Below are positions 15,948 to 23,940 of a stretch of 38,711 nt of DNA, one piece after another (within the stretch, counting starts at the first letter, position 1; every line of letters begins with the position of its first letter). The stretch is from Actinomycetota bacterium. GTDB lineage: Bacteria > Actinomycetota > Actinomycetes > S36-B12. The stretch lies in the NCBI GenBank assembly GCA_947449035.1, contig CANFQC010000024.1, forward strand, positions 1 through 38,711, read 5' to 3'. The position numbers and the translations under genes are program-made. Below the pieces are notes generated by a model, which worked only from the letters and a program-made list of their open reading frames with translations, did not search any database and was not told where the DNA came from.

Positions 15948-16955
15948 CTAGTCGGAGAGGCGAACGAGGGCCTTGCCCACGTTCGTACCGGAGAGCAAAC
16001 CGGCCAGGCCTGCGCCGGCATTCGCGATGCCTTCGACGACGGTTGCGCGGTCGACGAGCTCGCCACTGGAGAGCCAATCGCTGACCTTCGCCTCGAACTC
16101 GGGGCGTAGATCCTCGAAGTCACGCACGATGAAGCCCTGAACCGTGATGCGGCGCAGGATCATCTCGATCATGACTGCAGTGCTGGGCTGGGGCGTTGTG
16201 CCGAAGTTCGAGATCGCACCGCACATCGAGACTCGGCCATGGATCTTCATGTTCTGGAATGCCGCTGCCATCTGCCAGCCGCCGACATTGTCGAAGAAGA
16301 GATCGATGCCCTCGGGAGCTGCCTTCGGAAGCTCATCGGAAAACTCCGCATCGCGGTAGTTGATGACGTAGTCGAATCCGCATGCATCAAGCAGCCACTG
16401 GCACTTGTCAGCGCCGCCGGCACTGCCGATCACATGGCTCGCGCCGGAAAGTCGAGCGAACTGGCCGGCCATCGACCCGACTGCTCCGCCAGCACCGGAG
16501 ACGAGAACGACCTCGCCGGCCTGGAGCTTGCCGACCGGGAAGAGCCCGGCGTAGGCGGTGAAGCCGGTCTGGCCAAGGGAACTCAGCCAGTTGATTGCAG
16601 GCGCAAGGGTGGTATCGCACACCGTTGCCGCGACATCGTCGACGACGGCGTACTCGCGCCAGCCCATGCGGTGGCGCACGGTGGCACCTACGGGAAGCTT
16701 GTGGGACGCAGACTCGATGACCACGCCGATTGCAGAGCCGTCGAGCGGACCACCGATGCTGAAGTTGGTCGTGTACTGCTTCTCGCCCGGATCCATGCGG
16801 CCACGGGTTGACGGATCAAGGCTCATGTACTGATTGCGAACGAGCGCGTGACCTGCGGTCAGTTCGGGAAGCTCAATTTCACCCAGGGTGAGGTCTTCGG
16901 CGACGAAGGTGTGCTGGGGGCGCCTGGCCAGAAGGACAGCGGTAGTCGACTTCAC
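15948..16955 (-). CDS. NADP-dependent oxidoreductase, PTGR/CurA branch of the MDR superfamily
   Basis: A 335-residue zinc-free medium-chain reductase. The N-terminal YMSLDPSTRGRM motif is typical of prostaglandin reductase/CurA-like enzymes. The nucleotide motif is SGAGGAVGSMAGQ (near residue 153), and VGGWQM and ISNFGT follow as in the family. Such enzymes reduce the double bond of alpha,beta-unsaturated carbonyl compounds with NADPH. Starts at GTG 16955 in a GTGA overlap with the 71-residue gene. In an operon with acyl-CoA dehydrogenase and DUF35/thiolase genes it may act on an enone or enoyl intermediate. Confidence 0.9.
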   Translation of the reverse strand: MKSTTAVLLARRPQHTFVAEDLTLGEIELPELTAGHALVRNQYMSLDPSTRGRMDPGEKQYTTNFSIGGPLDGSAIGVVIESASHKLPVGATVRHRMGWREYAVVDDVAATVCDTTLAPAINWLSSLGQTGFTAYAGLFPVGKLQAGEVVLVSGAGGAVGSMAGQFARLSGASHVIGSAGGADKCQWLLDACGFDYVINYRDAEFSDELPKAAPEGIDLFFDNVGGWQMAAAFQNMKIHGRVSMCGAISNFGTTPQPSTAVMIEMILRRITVQGFIVRDFEDLRPEFEAKVSDWLSSGELVDRATVVEGIANAGAGLAGLLSGTNVGKALVRLSD

Positions 16956-17167
16956 GAGTTGGCCTCGCGCAGAGCGCGAGCCTCGGGAGTACGACCGACC
17001 CAGCCCAGCGCCTGGAAGTCGACGTCGCGGATCTCGCCTTCGAACCAGACGCCGTTGTCGTCGAAGACGCCGTAGGCATTGGTCTTGGGATCGCGGACGT
17101 CGACCAGGCCGACCTCGTTCACCGAGTAGACCAGCCCCGTGATCGGGTGGTTGTAGACCTTGGCCAT
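16952..17167 (-). CDS. Conserved-looking 71-residue protein of unknown function
   Basis: A small acidic, soluble protein that I cannot assign to a family. It has VYNHPITG near the start, a central VDVRDPKTNAYGVFDDNG and VWFEGEIRDVD, suggesting a compact beta-rich fold; no cysteines, no signal peptide and no membrane segment. ATG 17167 has GGGAG five bases upstream; a longer frame to 17254 is less likely. It is the first gene of a tightly overlapping operon (oxidoreductase, DUF35, thiolase-like, acyl-CoA dehydrogenase), with GTGA coupling to the second gene, which strongly implies that it is real and works in that pathway, perhaps as an accessory subunit. Confidence 0.75.
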   Translation of the reverse strand: MAKVYNHPITGLVYSVNEVGLVDVRDPKTNAYGVFDDNGVWFEGEIRDVDFQALGWVGRTPEARALREANS

Positions 17168-17265
17168 GAGAGCTCCCTGACAGGTGAATCCGCTGTGCTT
17201 CGTGAGGCTCAGACTACACAACTTGTCTCGGGGTACAGTAACTTTCCCGGCCATCGAGGAGTGAC

Positions 17266-17811
17266 ATGAGCAACCCGCCCATCCCCGGAATCACCGCACT
17301 TCCGCGCGAGCTCGTACAGATCGCTTACACGGTTCCCGATCTCGAGGCCGCCTGCCACGAATGGGCCGAGAAGGTCGGCGCCGGCCCCTTCCTGGTGCGC
17401 AAGCACATGGATGTCCAGGCCACTCACCACGGCGCACCAGCCGTCTACGACCACAGTGCTGCCTTTGGCCAATGGGGCCCGGTCATGCTCGAGCTGGTGG
17501 AGTTGCACGAGTGCGAACCAGCCAGCATGAACGAGGTTTTCCGGCATTCGGCGCCCAACCAGGTCAATCACTTCGCCTACTTCGTCGACGATCTCGATGT
17601 CAGCAGTCAGGCACTTCAGGCGCAGGGCTTTCCGCTCACCATGGAACTCATTTCATCATCGGGAATGCGTGTGCACTTCCTCGATGCTCGCAAGAGCGTG
17701 GGCGGTCTGATCGAGCTCTATGTCGGCAGTGAGCACCTGCGCGCCCTCTACGACAAGGTCGCGGCATTGCATGAGGGCTGGGACGGCTCTGACGTCGTTC
17801 GCTACATCTGA
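17266..17811 (+). CDS. VOC superfamily protein (glyoxalase-like)
   Basis: A 181-residue protein with two beta-alpha-beta-beta-beta modules of the vicinal oxygen chelate fold: first module from QIAYTVPDLEAACHEWAEKVGAGPF, second from QVNHFAYFVDDLDVSSQALQAQGF to HFLDARKSVGGLIELYVG. Likely metal ligands are a His in the NHFAYF strand and the Glu in LIELY. Members include dioxygenases, epimerases and lyases. GAGGAG lies four bases before ATG 17266. It is divergent from the thiolase/DUF35 operon (99-base gap), so probably co-regulated with it. Confidence 0.87.
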   Translation: MSNPPIPGITALPRELVQIAYTVPDLEAACHEWAEKVGAGPFLVRKHMDVQATHHGAPAVYDHSAAFGQWGPVMLELVELHECEPASMNEVFRHSAPNQVNHFAYFVDDLDVSSQALQAQGFPLTMELISSSGMRVHFLDARKSVGGLIELYVGSEHLRALYDKVAALHEGWDGSDVVRYI

Positions 17812-17817
17812 GAAAGT

Positions 17818-17848
17818 ACTTACTTTCCGCACTGACTGCTAAGTAAGT
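17818..17848. repeat. AT-rich inverted repeat between convergent genes
   Basis: ACTTACTT (17818-17825) and AAGTAAGT (17841-17848) form a perfect 8-base inverted repeat with a 15-base loop. The left arm overlaps a second small palindrome, GAAAGTA-CT-TACTTTC (17812-17827). It lies in the 50-base gap between the convergent VOC and histidine phosphatase genes, so it could act in termination or be a protein site. Confidence 0.45.
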
Positions 17849-17861
17849 CTGTCTCGCATGA

Positions 17862-18512
17862 CTAGCGCGTGGTGAGCATGCCCTCGTGGCCGAGCACATG
17901 TGCGTGGTCATTGAAGGTGAGCAAGGTAAGCCCGCTGCCACCCGAGAGCACTGTGGTGATCGAGGCATTGATGCTCACCTTGTTGAGCAGAATGACCCGT
18001 GCGGCATCAGTGCCGAGCAGACCGGCAACGACCGCCGCAGTGACGCCTGCCGAGGTGGCGACGATGCCGTCACTCCCCTTCGGCACCTGGGCGGCAAAGT
18101 CTGTTAGTGCGCCGATCACGCCAGTGCTGAAGGTGGCCCAACTGCCATCGGTGCCCTCGATCCAGGCGATGAACGCCTTGTCGAGATGCACCTGGAACTC
18201 GGCGGATGTCATCTCGTGCGGAATCTCTGGAATTCCGAGGGAACGCGCGACAAGTGCGTGGGCATCGAATTCATCCCACCGTGAATCGATGATCAACTCG
18301 GGAGCGGAAATTTCGAACTCATCGGCCACGATGGTGGCGGTGTCGCGCTGCCGGGCAAGCGTGCCGCTGCCGAAGACCGGAGTGCGCACTCCGCGTCGCA
18401 CGAGTTCCTTGCCGGCGAGCGCCGCCTGCTGCTGCCCGGTGGGCGAAAGCACGTCATAGTCATCCGAGCCGAAACTCGCCTGGCCATGTCGGACCAGATG
18501 GATGACGGGCAT
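17862..18512 (-). CDS. Histidine phosphatase-like protein lacking the second catalytic histidine
   Basis: A 216-residue phosphoglycerate-mutase-like protein. The first active-site motif is normal (LVRHGQ, then SPTGQQQAALAG and the GSGTLARQRDTA arginine), but where the family has SHGG it reads ATSAGV, so the second catalytic histidine is replaced. A subgroup of the family has similar variants; activity is uncertain. ATG 18512 follows the E2 stop by one base and is translated by coupling; the frame extending to 18596 lies inside E2 and is rejected. Last gene of the 2-oxoacid dehydrogenase operon, the second case in this window of a histidine phosphatase closing a catabolic operon. Confidence 0.85.
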   Translation of the reverse strand: MPVIHLVRHGQASFGSDDYDVLSPTGQQQAALAGKELVRRGVRTPVFGSGTLARQRDTATIVADEFEISAPELIIDSRWDEFDAHALVARSLGIPEIPHEMTSAEFQVHLDKAFIAWIEGTDGSWATFSTGVIGALTDFAAQVPKGSDGIVATSAGVTAAVVAGLLGTDAARVILLNKVSINASITTVLSGGSGLTLLTFNDHAHVLGHEGMLTTR

Positions 18513-18513
18513 G

Positions 18514-19866
18514 TCAGGCGCCGGGCAGGAGAACCAGCGGGCGGGCGAGAAGCTCGTTGACGGTCTGCAAGAACTCGGCTGCCGGCGCACCATCAACGAC
18601 GCGGTGATCGAAGGTCAAGCTGAGCGTGAGCACCTGGGTCTTGACGAAGCGCTCGCCCTCCCACTTGCCCGACTCACGCAAGCGTCCGACACCGAGGATG
18701 CCGACATTGCCCGGGTTGATCACCGGAGTGAACATGTCGACGCCATAGGTACCGAGTGAGGTCACGGCGAAGGTGCCTCCCTCGAGTGCATCGAGAGAGA
18801 TCGAACCTGCACGGCAGTCCTCGGCAAGCTCGCGGGTGATGCGGGCGAGTTCGAAGATCGAGAGTGTGTCGGCATCGCGAATGACCGGGACCATTAGGCC
18901 ACCGGGAACGGCGACAGCCATGCCCATGTGGATGTGGCTGAGGAGATGGATCTCCTTGTCGACAATGGTCGAGTTCAGGATCGGATGCTTGCGCAGTGCG
19001 AGCGATGCAGCACGCACGACGAAGTCATTGAGCGAGGGCACCTGCAGACCGAGATCGCGGTACTGCTCCTTGAGCGTGCCACGAAGGTCGACGACGGCAT
19101 CCATCGTGACCTCGAAGCCGTGCGTGAGCTGCGCCATCTCGGTCAGGCTCTGCACCATGCGAGCCGCGATGGTGCCACGCATGCCCTTCATCGGGATGAT
19201 CGATGCAGTCTCCTGCATCGAGGCAACCGCGCCAGTCGGTGCAGCAGCCGGCGGCGGATTGACTACCTGACCGCTGATGGCATCGCGTACGTCCTTGCGA
19301 GTGACGAAACCGTTGTCGGTGGGTACGGCATTGATGTCGATGCCTGCCTGAGCGGCATCACGACGGGCAAGCGGCGAGGTGATCTTCGCGGAGCCTGCTG
19401 CAGCAGCGGCCTCAACGTCTTCAGACACCACGCGACCATTCGGGCCAGTACCGGCGACCTGCGTGACGTCGACACCGAGCTGCTCGGCAACGCGACGGGC
19501 ATTCGGTGAGACGAACTGACGCCCACCTTCATGCACGACTGCGGCAACAGGCGCAGCGGCCGCAGGAGAGGCGGTCTCGATAGGAGCCGCAGCAGCGGCA
19601 ACCGGTGCAGCACCGGCAGGAGCCGCTTCACCTGGTGCAAGCAACCAGCCGAGCACTGCCCCAGGCGGCAAGGTCGTGCCATTGGGAACTGCGCGAGCGA
19701 TGATGCCCTCTGCCTCAGCCTCGACGTCAACATCAATCTTGTCGGTGGCCAGGCGCAGCAGCGGCGTGCCTACGGTGATGAGGTCACCGTCATTGACCAG
19801 CCACTCCTCGAGCGTGCCCTCTTCCATCGTGAGGCCAAGCTTGGGCAGGGTTACCTCAATTGCCAC
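18514..19866 (-). CDS. Dihydrolipoamide acyltransferase (E2) of a 2-oxoacid dehydrogenase
   Basis: A 450-residue E2. Residues 1-75 are a lipoyl domain with the lipoylated lysine K43 in ATDKID; an Ala/Pro linker follows; then two peripheral subunit-binding domains in a row (SPNARRVAEQLG from 120, SPLARRDAAQAG from 164), where most E2s have one. The catalytic acyltransferase domain ends with H421-RVV-D425-G. It transfers an acyl group from E1 to CoA and forms the core of the complex. GTG 19866 lies two bases after the E1 beta stop. No E3 gene is in the window, so dihydrolipoamide dehydrogenase must come from elsewhere. Confidence 0.95.
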   Translation of the reverse strand: MAIEVTLPKLGLTMEEGTLEEWLVNDGDLITVGTPLLRLATDKIDVDVEAEAEGIIARAVPNGTTLPPGAVLGWLLAPGEAAPAGAAPVAAAAAPIETASPAAAAPVAAVVHEGGRQFVSPNARRVAEQLGVDVTQVAGTGPNGRVVSEDVEAAAAAGSAKITSPLARRDAAQAGIDINAVPTDNGFVTRKDVRDAISGQVVNPPPAAAPTGAVASMQETASIIPMKGMRGTIAARMVQSLTEMAQLTHGFEVTMDAVVDLRGTLKEQYRDLGLQVPSLNDFVVRAASLALRKHPILNSTIVDKEIHLLSHIHMGMAVAVPGGLMVPVIRDADTLSIFELARITRELAEDCRAGSISLDALEGGTFAVTSLGTYGVDMFTPVINPGNVGILGVGRLRESGKWEGERFVKTQVLTLSLTFDHRVVDGAPAAEFLQTVNELLARPLVLLPGA

Positions 19867-19868
19867 GA

Positions 19869-20855
19869 CTAGCCCCGCCCGACAACTGCGCGAATGCCAG
19901 TGGCGATGCGATTGGCATCGGGCATGTAGGCATTCTCGAGAATCGGTGCGTACGGCGACGGTGAGAACGGTGCGGCCACGCGACCGACCGGTGCATCGAG
20001 GTAGTCGAATGCCTGCTCGGTGATCTGCGCGGCGATCTCTGCGCCGATGCCACCGAATTCGACAGCCTCGTGCACGATCAGCGCGCGGTTGGTCTTCTTG
20101 ACGGACGCGATGATCGCGGGAGTGTCGAGGGGCTGCACAGTGCGCGGGTCGATGATCTCGACCGAGATGCCTTCAGCCGCGAGAGTCTCAGCGGCCTTGG
20201 TCGCCTCAACCACCATGCGGCCGATGGCCACGACGGTGATGTCGGTGCCTTCACGCACGACGTTCGCTTGGCCCATCGGAATGGCGTACAGCTCTTCCGG
20301 AACCGGACCCTTGACGCCGAGCATCTTCTTATTCATCACGACGATGGTGGGATTGTCGTCGCGGATAGCTCCGACGATCAGGCCCTTGGCGTCGTACGGG
20401 CTTGCCGGCATCGCAACCTTCAGGCCCGGAATGTGAGCAAGCCATGCCTCGAGGCTCTGGCTGTGCTGAGCAGCAGCCGACATACCGCCGCCGCCTGCAG
20501 TGGTGATGGTCAGCGGCACGCGAGCGCCGCCGCCGAACATGTACTTCATCTTCGCGGCCTGATTGAAGATCTGATCCATCGCGACACCGACGAAGTCCAT
20601 GAACATCAGATCGCAGACGGGTCGTAGGCCACGTGCGGCAGCACCAACGCCGAGGCCGATGATTGCCTGCTCGGCAATGGGGGTGTCCTTGACGCGCTTA
20701 TCGCCGAACTCGGTGAGGAGTCCGTCGAACATGTGGAAGACACCGCCGTAGCCGGCGACATCCTCACCGATGAGGAAGACATCGGGATCAGCAGCCATCG
20801 CCTGGTGCATGCCCTCGTTGAAGGCCTTGACGTACGTCAGTTCGCGGGTAGTCAC
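19869..20855 (-). CDS. 2-oxoacid dehydrogenase E1 component, beta subunit
   Basis: A 328-residue transketolase-type beta subunit. Characteristic segments are VFLIGEDVAGYGG, DTPIAEQAIIGLGVGAA, HSQSLEAWLAHIPGLKV (catalytic His region) and the C-terminal IDPRTVQPLDTPAI. It closely fits the acetoin dehydrogenase AcoB and branched-chain BkdB types rather than homodimeric AceE. It pairs with the alpha subunit upstream to bind thiamine diphosphate and decarboxylate the 2-oxoacid (or acetoin). It is in an operon with E1 alpha (17-base gap) and E2 (2-base gap). Confidence 0.94.
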   Translation of the reverse strand: MTTRELTYVKAFNEGMHQAMAADPDVFLIGEDVAGYGGVFHMFDGLLTEFGDKRVKDTPIAEQAIIGLGVGAAARGLRPVCDLMFMDFVGVAMDQIFNQAAKMKYMFGGGARVPLTITTAGGGGMSAAAQHSQSLEAWLAHIPGLKVAMPASPYDAKGLIVGAIRDDNPTIVVMNKKMLGVKGPVPEELYAIPMGQANVVREGTDITVVAIGRMVVEATKAAETLAAEGISVEIIDPRTVQPLDTPAIIASVKKTNRALIVHEAVEFGGIGAEIAAQITEQAFDYLDAPVGRVAAPFSPSPYAPILENAYMPDANRIATGIRAVVGRG

Positions 20856-20872
20856 AGGAATTCCTTCGTAGG

Positions 20873-21895
20873 TCAGACGGTGTAGACGTCGTCGAGGATG
20901 TCGGCAGGATCGGGGTCGGGGCTATTGCGAGCAAACTGAATCGCATCGAGGATCTCCGCCTCGGTGTCGGCCCAGTTGGCCGCAAGCTCAGCCTCGGTCA
21001 CGAGACCGCGCGCTACGCCGACGGCTTCAAGGAGCTTGATGGCATCGCGCTCACGCCACGCCTCGACCTCAGCGGGATCGCGGTAGGGAATGCGCATGCC
21101 CTTGATGCCCTGATGATCGAAGTAGCGGTAGGTCTTCGCCTCGATGAGGGTCGGGCCTTCGCCACGCTTGGCACGCTCCACGGCCTCAACTGCGACTGCG
21201 CGCACTGCCAGGACGTCCATGCCGTCCACGACAACGCCCGGAATGCCGTAGGACGCGGCGCGCTCGGCGATGTCGTCGAGTTTCATGTGGTTGCCCTGTG
21301 CGGTGAACTCGGCGTAGCCGTTGTTCTCGCAGACGAACAACACCGGGAGATCCCAGACGGCGGCCATGTTGACGGCCTCGTGGAAGGCACCGATGTTCGT
21401 TGCACCGTCACCGAAGAAACTGGCAGCTACCGTGCCATCGCCGCGGTACTGCGACGCGAAGGCCGCACCGACAGCAATCGGGATGCCACCGCCGACGATT
21501 GCGTTGGCACCGAGCATGCCCTTCGTGGTGTCACCGATGTGCATCGAGCCGCCACGGCCCTTGCAGTAGCCGGTGGTCTTGCCGTACAACTCAGCGAACA
21601 TCGGCCGGAACTGCGCGCCCTTGGCAATGGCGTGGCCATGACCACGGTGGGTGGAGGTCATCTGGTCGGCATCGGTGAAAACCGACATGACGCCAGTCGC
21701 GACGGCTTCCTCGCCGACGTACAGGTGCAAGAAGCCGGGCATGTCGCCGGATTCGACCAGCTTGCCGGAGTGCTCCTCGAACAGACGGATGCGCACCATC
21801 GTGCGGTGCAGCTCAAGTACGAGCTCACGGCTTACGTGGTCGGCGTATCCCTCGCGCGGGCCGTACTGGACGCCCGGGGCAGCGGTTTCCGTCAT
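20873..21895 (-). CDS. 2-oxoacid dehydrogenase E1 component, alpha subunit
   Basis: A 340-residue thiamine-diphosphate-binding subunit. The motif runs from GDGATNIGAFHEAVNMAA to CENN, with the expected GDG...NN spacing. GMLGANAIVGGGIPIAVGAA and the earlier HRGHGHAIAKG are typical of acetoin/pyruvate dehydrogenase alpha subunits (AcoA-like). Together with E1 beta it starts oxidative decarboxylation. ATG 21895 has GAGGAG seven bases upstream. First gene of the four-gene operon ending at 17862. The exact substrate (acetoin, pyruvate or a branched 2-oxoacid) cannot be told. Confidence 0.94.
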   Translation of the reverse strand: MTETAAPGVQYGPREGYADHVSRELVLELHRTMVRIRLFEEHSGKLVESGDMPGFLHLYVGEEAVATGVMSVFTDADQMTSTHRGHGHAIAKGAQFRPMFAELYGKTTGYCKGRGGSMHIGDTTKGMLGANAIVGGGIPIAVGAAFASQYRGDGTVAASFFGDGATNIGAFHEAVNMAAVWDLPVLFVCENNGYAEFTAQGNHMKLDDIAERAASYGIPGVVVDGMDVLAVRAVAVEAVERAKRGEGPTLIEAKTYRYFDHQGIKGMRIPYRDPAEVEAWRERDAIKLLEAVGVARGLVTEAELAANWADTEAEILDAIQFARNSPDPDPADILDDVYTV

Positions 21896-21911
21896 TCAGA
21901 AGCTCCTCACA

Positions 21912-21933
21912 GTTATAGGAAGCAGACTATAGT
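21912..21933. promoter_or_regulatory. Divergent promoter candidates between E1 alpha and ThuA-like genes
   Basis: TATAAC on the minus strand (21917-21912) and TATAGT on the plus strand (21928-21933, within the palindrome ACTATAGT) could be -10 boxes for the two divergent genes. No convincing -35 boxes are visible. Confidence 0.35.
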
Positions 21934-21995
21934 AAGTACCTCAGGAGCGACAGCCCCTGCGCGTGATGCGCGCGACCTCCACGAGCGGAGTTCCG

Positions 21996-22850
21996 ATGTC
22001 GGCAGCCAAGCGAATCCTGGTCATCACCGGCGGGCACCGAGTCGCCATGGATGACTTTCTCGGGGCGATCGGCGCTATCTGCGAGGAGCGCGGCTGGGTC
22101 TTCGCCCATGCGGTTCAGCCCGCTGCCCAGCGCTGGCTCTCCCCCGAGCATGTCGGCCAGTGGGACGCCATCCTCCTTCATGACATTCCCGGACTTGCCC
22201 TCAAGCGCGGGGTAGCGCCGCAGCCCATCGCCCCAGAACCGGGCGTGGCCGAGAATCTCGTCGCCCTGCTCGACGCCGGCCAAGGGGTCGTGGTGCTTCA
22301 CCATGCAATCAGTTCATGGCCAGCCTGGGAGGGCTGGGCCGAGGCCATCGGCGGACGATTCCTCTACGCGCCAGGATCCCTGCGAGGCGTCGACCTCCCC
22401 TCCTCCGGCTACCGAGTCGGCCCGTTCACCGTCACGGTGACCGCACCTGACCACCCCATCTGCGCGGGGGTCACCGACTTCGCCGTTGATGACGAGCTCT
22501 ACTTCGCTCCCGTGCTCACTGACCGCATCACGCCGATCCTCGGACACGATGCCGATATGAGCGGCGCACTCTTCCAGGACACCTTCGACGAAGTCAGCCA
22601 CGGCAGCTCAACGGGTGTCACGTGCGCCGATCGCCCGGCCGACGGCGGGATTCACGGCGGCCACTCCCTGATGGGCTGGACCACGACGGCGGGCCATAGC
22701 CCGATTGCGACCTTGCTGATGGGTGACGGCCCGGGCACGTTTGCCGACGAGATGTTCCGCCGAGTGCTGGGCAACGCCCTCGATTGGGTCTCGACTGACG
22801 AGGCCAAGGCCGACGCTGCGGCGCATCCTTTCTCAATTCCGCTGCCCTAA
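21996..22850 (+). CDS. ThuA-like domain protein
   Basis: A 284-residue protein of the ThuA/trehalose-utilisation family, a class I glutamine-amidotransferase-like fold. It begins with the RILVITGGHR strand-turn, has VVVLHHAISSWPAWEGW in the middle (typical LHHA in place of a nucleophile elbow), then GPFTVTV..PDHPICAGV and a DELYF segment, and ends with RVLGNALDWV. The molecular function of the family is poorly known; members occur in sugar catabolic loci. ATG 21996 is chosen for its GGAG five bases upstream. Divergent from the 2-oxoacid dehydrogenase operon. Confidence 0.88.
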   Translation: MSAAKRILVITGGHRVAMDDFLGAIGAICEERGWVFAHAVQPAAQRWLSPEHVGQWDAILLHDIPGLALKRGVAPQPIAPEPGVAENLVALLDAGQGVVVLHHAISSWPAWEGWAEAIGGRFLYAPGSLRGVDLPSSGYRVGPFTVTVTAPDHPICAGVTDFAVDDELYFAPVLTDRITPILGHDADMSGALFQDTFDEVSHGSSTGVTCADRPADGGIHGGHSLMGWTTTAGHSPIATLLMGDGPGTFADEMFRRVLGNALDWVSTDEAKADAAAHPFSIPLP

Positions 22851-22870
22851 CCCCTCGACCTGACATACGA

Positions 22871-22906
22871 GAAGGGGCGGTGCAGCTTTCGCTGCATCGC
22901 CCCTTC
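22871..22906. terminator. Bidirectional terminator hairpin
   Basis: GAAGGGGCGGTGCAGC pairs with GCTGCATCGCCCCTTC (one G-T pair) around a TTTC loop, between the convergent ThuA-like gene (stop 22850) and ABC permease gene (stop 22919). TT follows on the plus strand and TCTCGT on the minus strand. Confidence 0.8.
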
Positions 22907-22918
22907 TTGAGTCGTGGA

Positions 22919-23893
22919 CTACTTTCGACGCGAAGCCGTGCGCACTGCGAGTGCGACGGCAACGATCAGTGCGACACCGTTGAACAGGTTGGTGACGTAG
23001 CTCGGGGCACCAGCCAGCTGCAGACCCGAGACGCCGGTAGCCAGCAGGAAGATCGCGACCAAGGTGCCGAGCACGTTGACTCGTCCGGGACGAATCTGAG
23101 TGGCGCCAAGGAACACCGCGGAGAAGGCGGGCAGCAGGTAGCCGTCGCCGACGTTCGGTGTGGCCGTGCCGATAGTGGCTTCCAGGGCAATGCCTGCGAA
23201 GGCCGCGACGAGACCGGAGGTTACGAATGCGATGGTGGTCACGCGACCGATGCGCACACCGGCGAGGCGCGCTGCAACGGGGTTGCCGCCCACTGCGTAG
23301 AGGTAACGGCCACCCGGCGTGTACTCGAGTACCCACCACATGATCAACGCGATGACGGCTGCGTAGTACACCGTGTAGGGCAAGCCGAGGAACTGGCCGC
23401 GTGCGAAGTCAAGGAATGGTCCGTAACCCTCGACACTCAGCACGATCTGGGAGTTCTGGGTGATGGCATAGGCCACCGCAATAAGAATCGAACTCATACC
23501 CAGCGTGCCGATAAAGGAGTCGACTTTTAGTTTGACCACCACTACGGAGTTCACGAGGCCGATGATCAATCCGAGGATGAGCGAGCCCACGGCTGCCACG
23601 ATCACGCCGTGGTGGTTGGCAAGTGCCCAGGCGGTGAAACACACCGACACCGATACGGTTCCGGCGACAGTCAGGTCGAATGCACCGGCAGCAACGGGGA
23701 TGATCAGACCGAGGGCCACCATCGCAGCGATTGCCTGGAAGCTAAGGATCTGCTTGAGGGTGCTGACCTGAAGGAAGAGATCAGGAATCCACAGCGAGAA
23801 CACGATGATGAGCACTGCCCACACGTAGAGGCCGCTGAAGCGGTCGAAGCCGAGATTGATTCGGCGACGCGGTGCTGCTTGAACTTCTGACAT
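22919..23893 (-). CDS. ABC transporter permease, RbsC/BPD_transp_2 family
   Basis: A 324-residue integral membrane protein with about nine hydrophobic segments. The family pattern is clear: FQAIAAMVALGLIIPVAAGAFDLTVAGT (helix with the DLSVG-like turn), VVVKLKVDSFIGTLGMSSI, and GGNPVAARLAGVRIGRVTTIAFVTSGL, the loop that contacts the ATPase. Such permeases work as homodimers importing sugars or related polar compounds. GGAG lies eight bases before ATG 23893. It follows the ATPase gene by 47 bases. No binding-protein gene lies next to it; the candidates are at 7843 and 9248. Confidence 0.93.
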   Translation of the reverse strand: MSEVQAAPRRRINLGFDRFSGLYVWAVLIIVFSLWIPDLFLQVSTLKQILSFQAIAAMVALGLIIPVAAGAFDLTVAGTVSVSVCFTAWALANHHGVIVAAVGSLILGLIIGLVNSVVVVKLKVDSFIGTLGMSSILIAVAYAITQNSQIVLSVEGYGPFLDFARGQFLGLPYTVYYAAVIALIMWWVLEYTPGGRYLYAVGGNPVAARLAGVRIGRVTTIAFVTSGLVAAFAGIALEATIGTATPNVGDGYLLPAFSAVFLGATQIRPGRVNVLGTLVAIFLLATGVSGLQLAGAPSYVTNLFNGVALIVAVALAVRTASRRK

Positions 23894-23940
23894 CGAGGTG
23901 ACTCCGTTTTCTTCGCGGTGGTGGGTCAGTAGTAGATGAG

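Noticed and set aside
15536-16123. 195-residue version of the DUF35 protein
   Set aside because: The extra N-terminus is an out-of-frame reading of the oxidoreductase gene; GTG 15934 has a ribosome site and gives the normal domain length.
18514-19866. E2 double binding-domain region as a sequence duplication error
   Set aside because: The two modules differ in sequence and codons, so it is not an assembly artefact.
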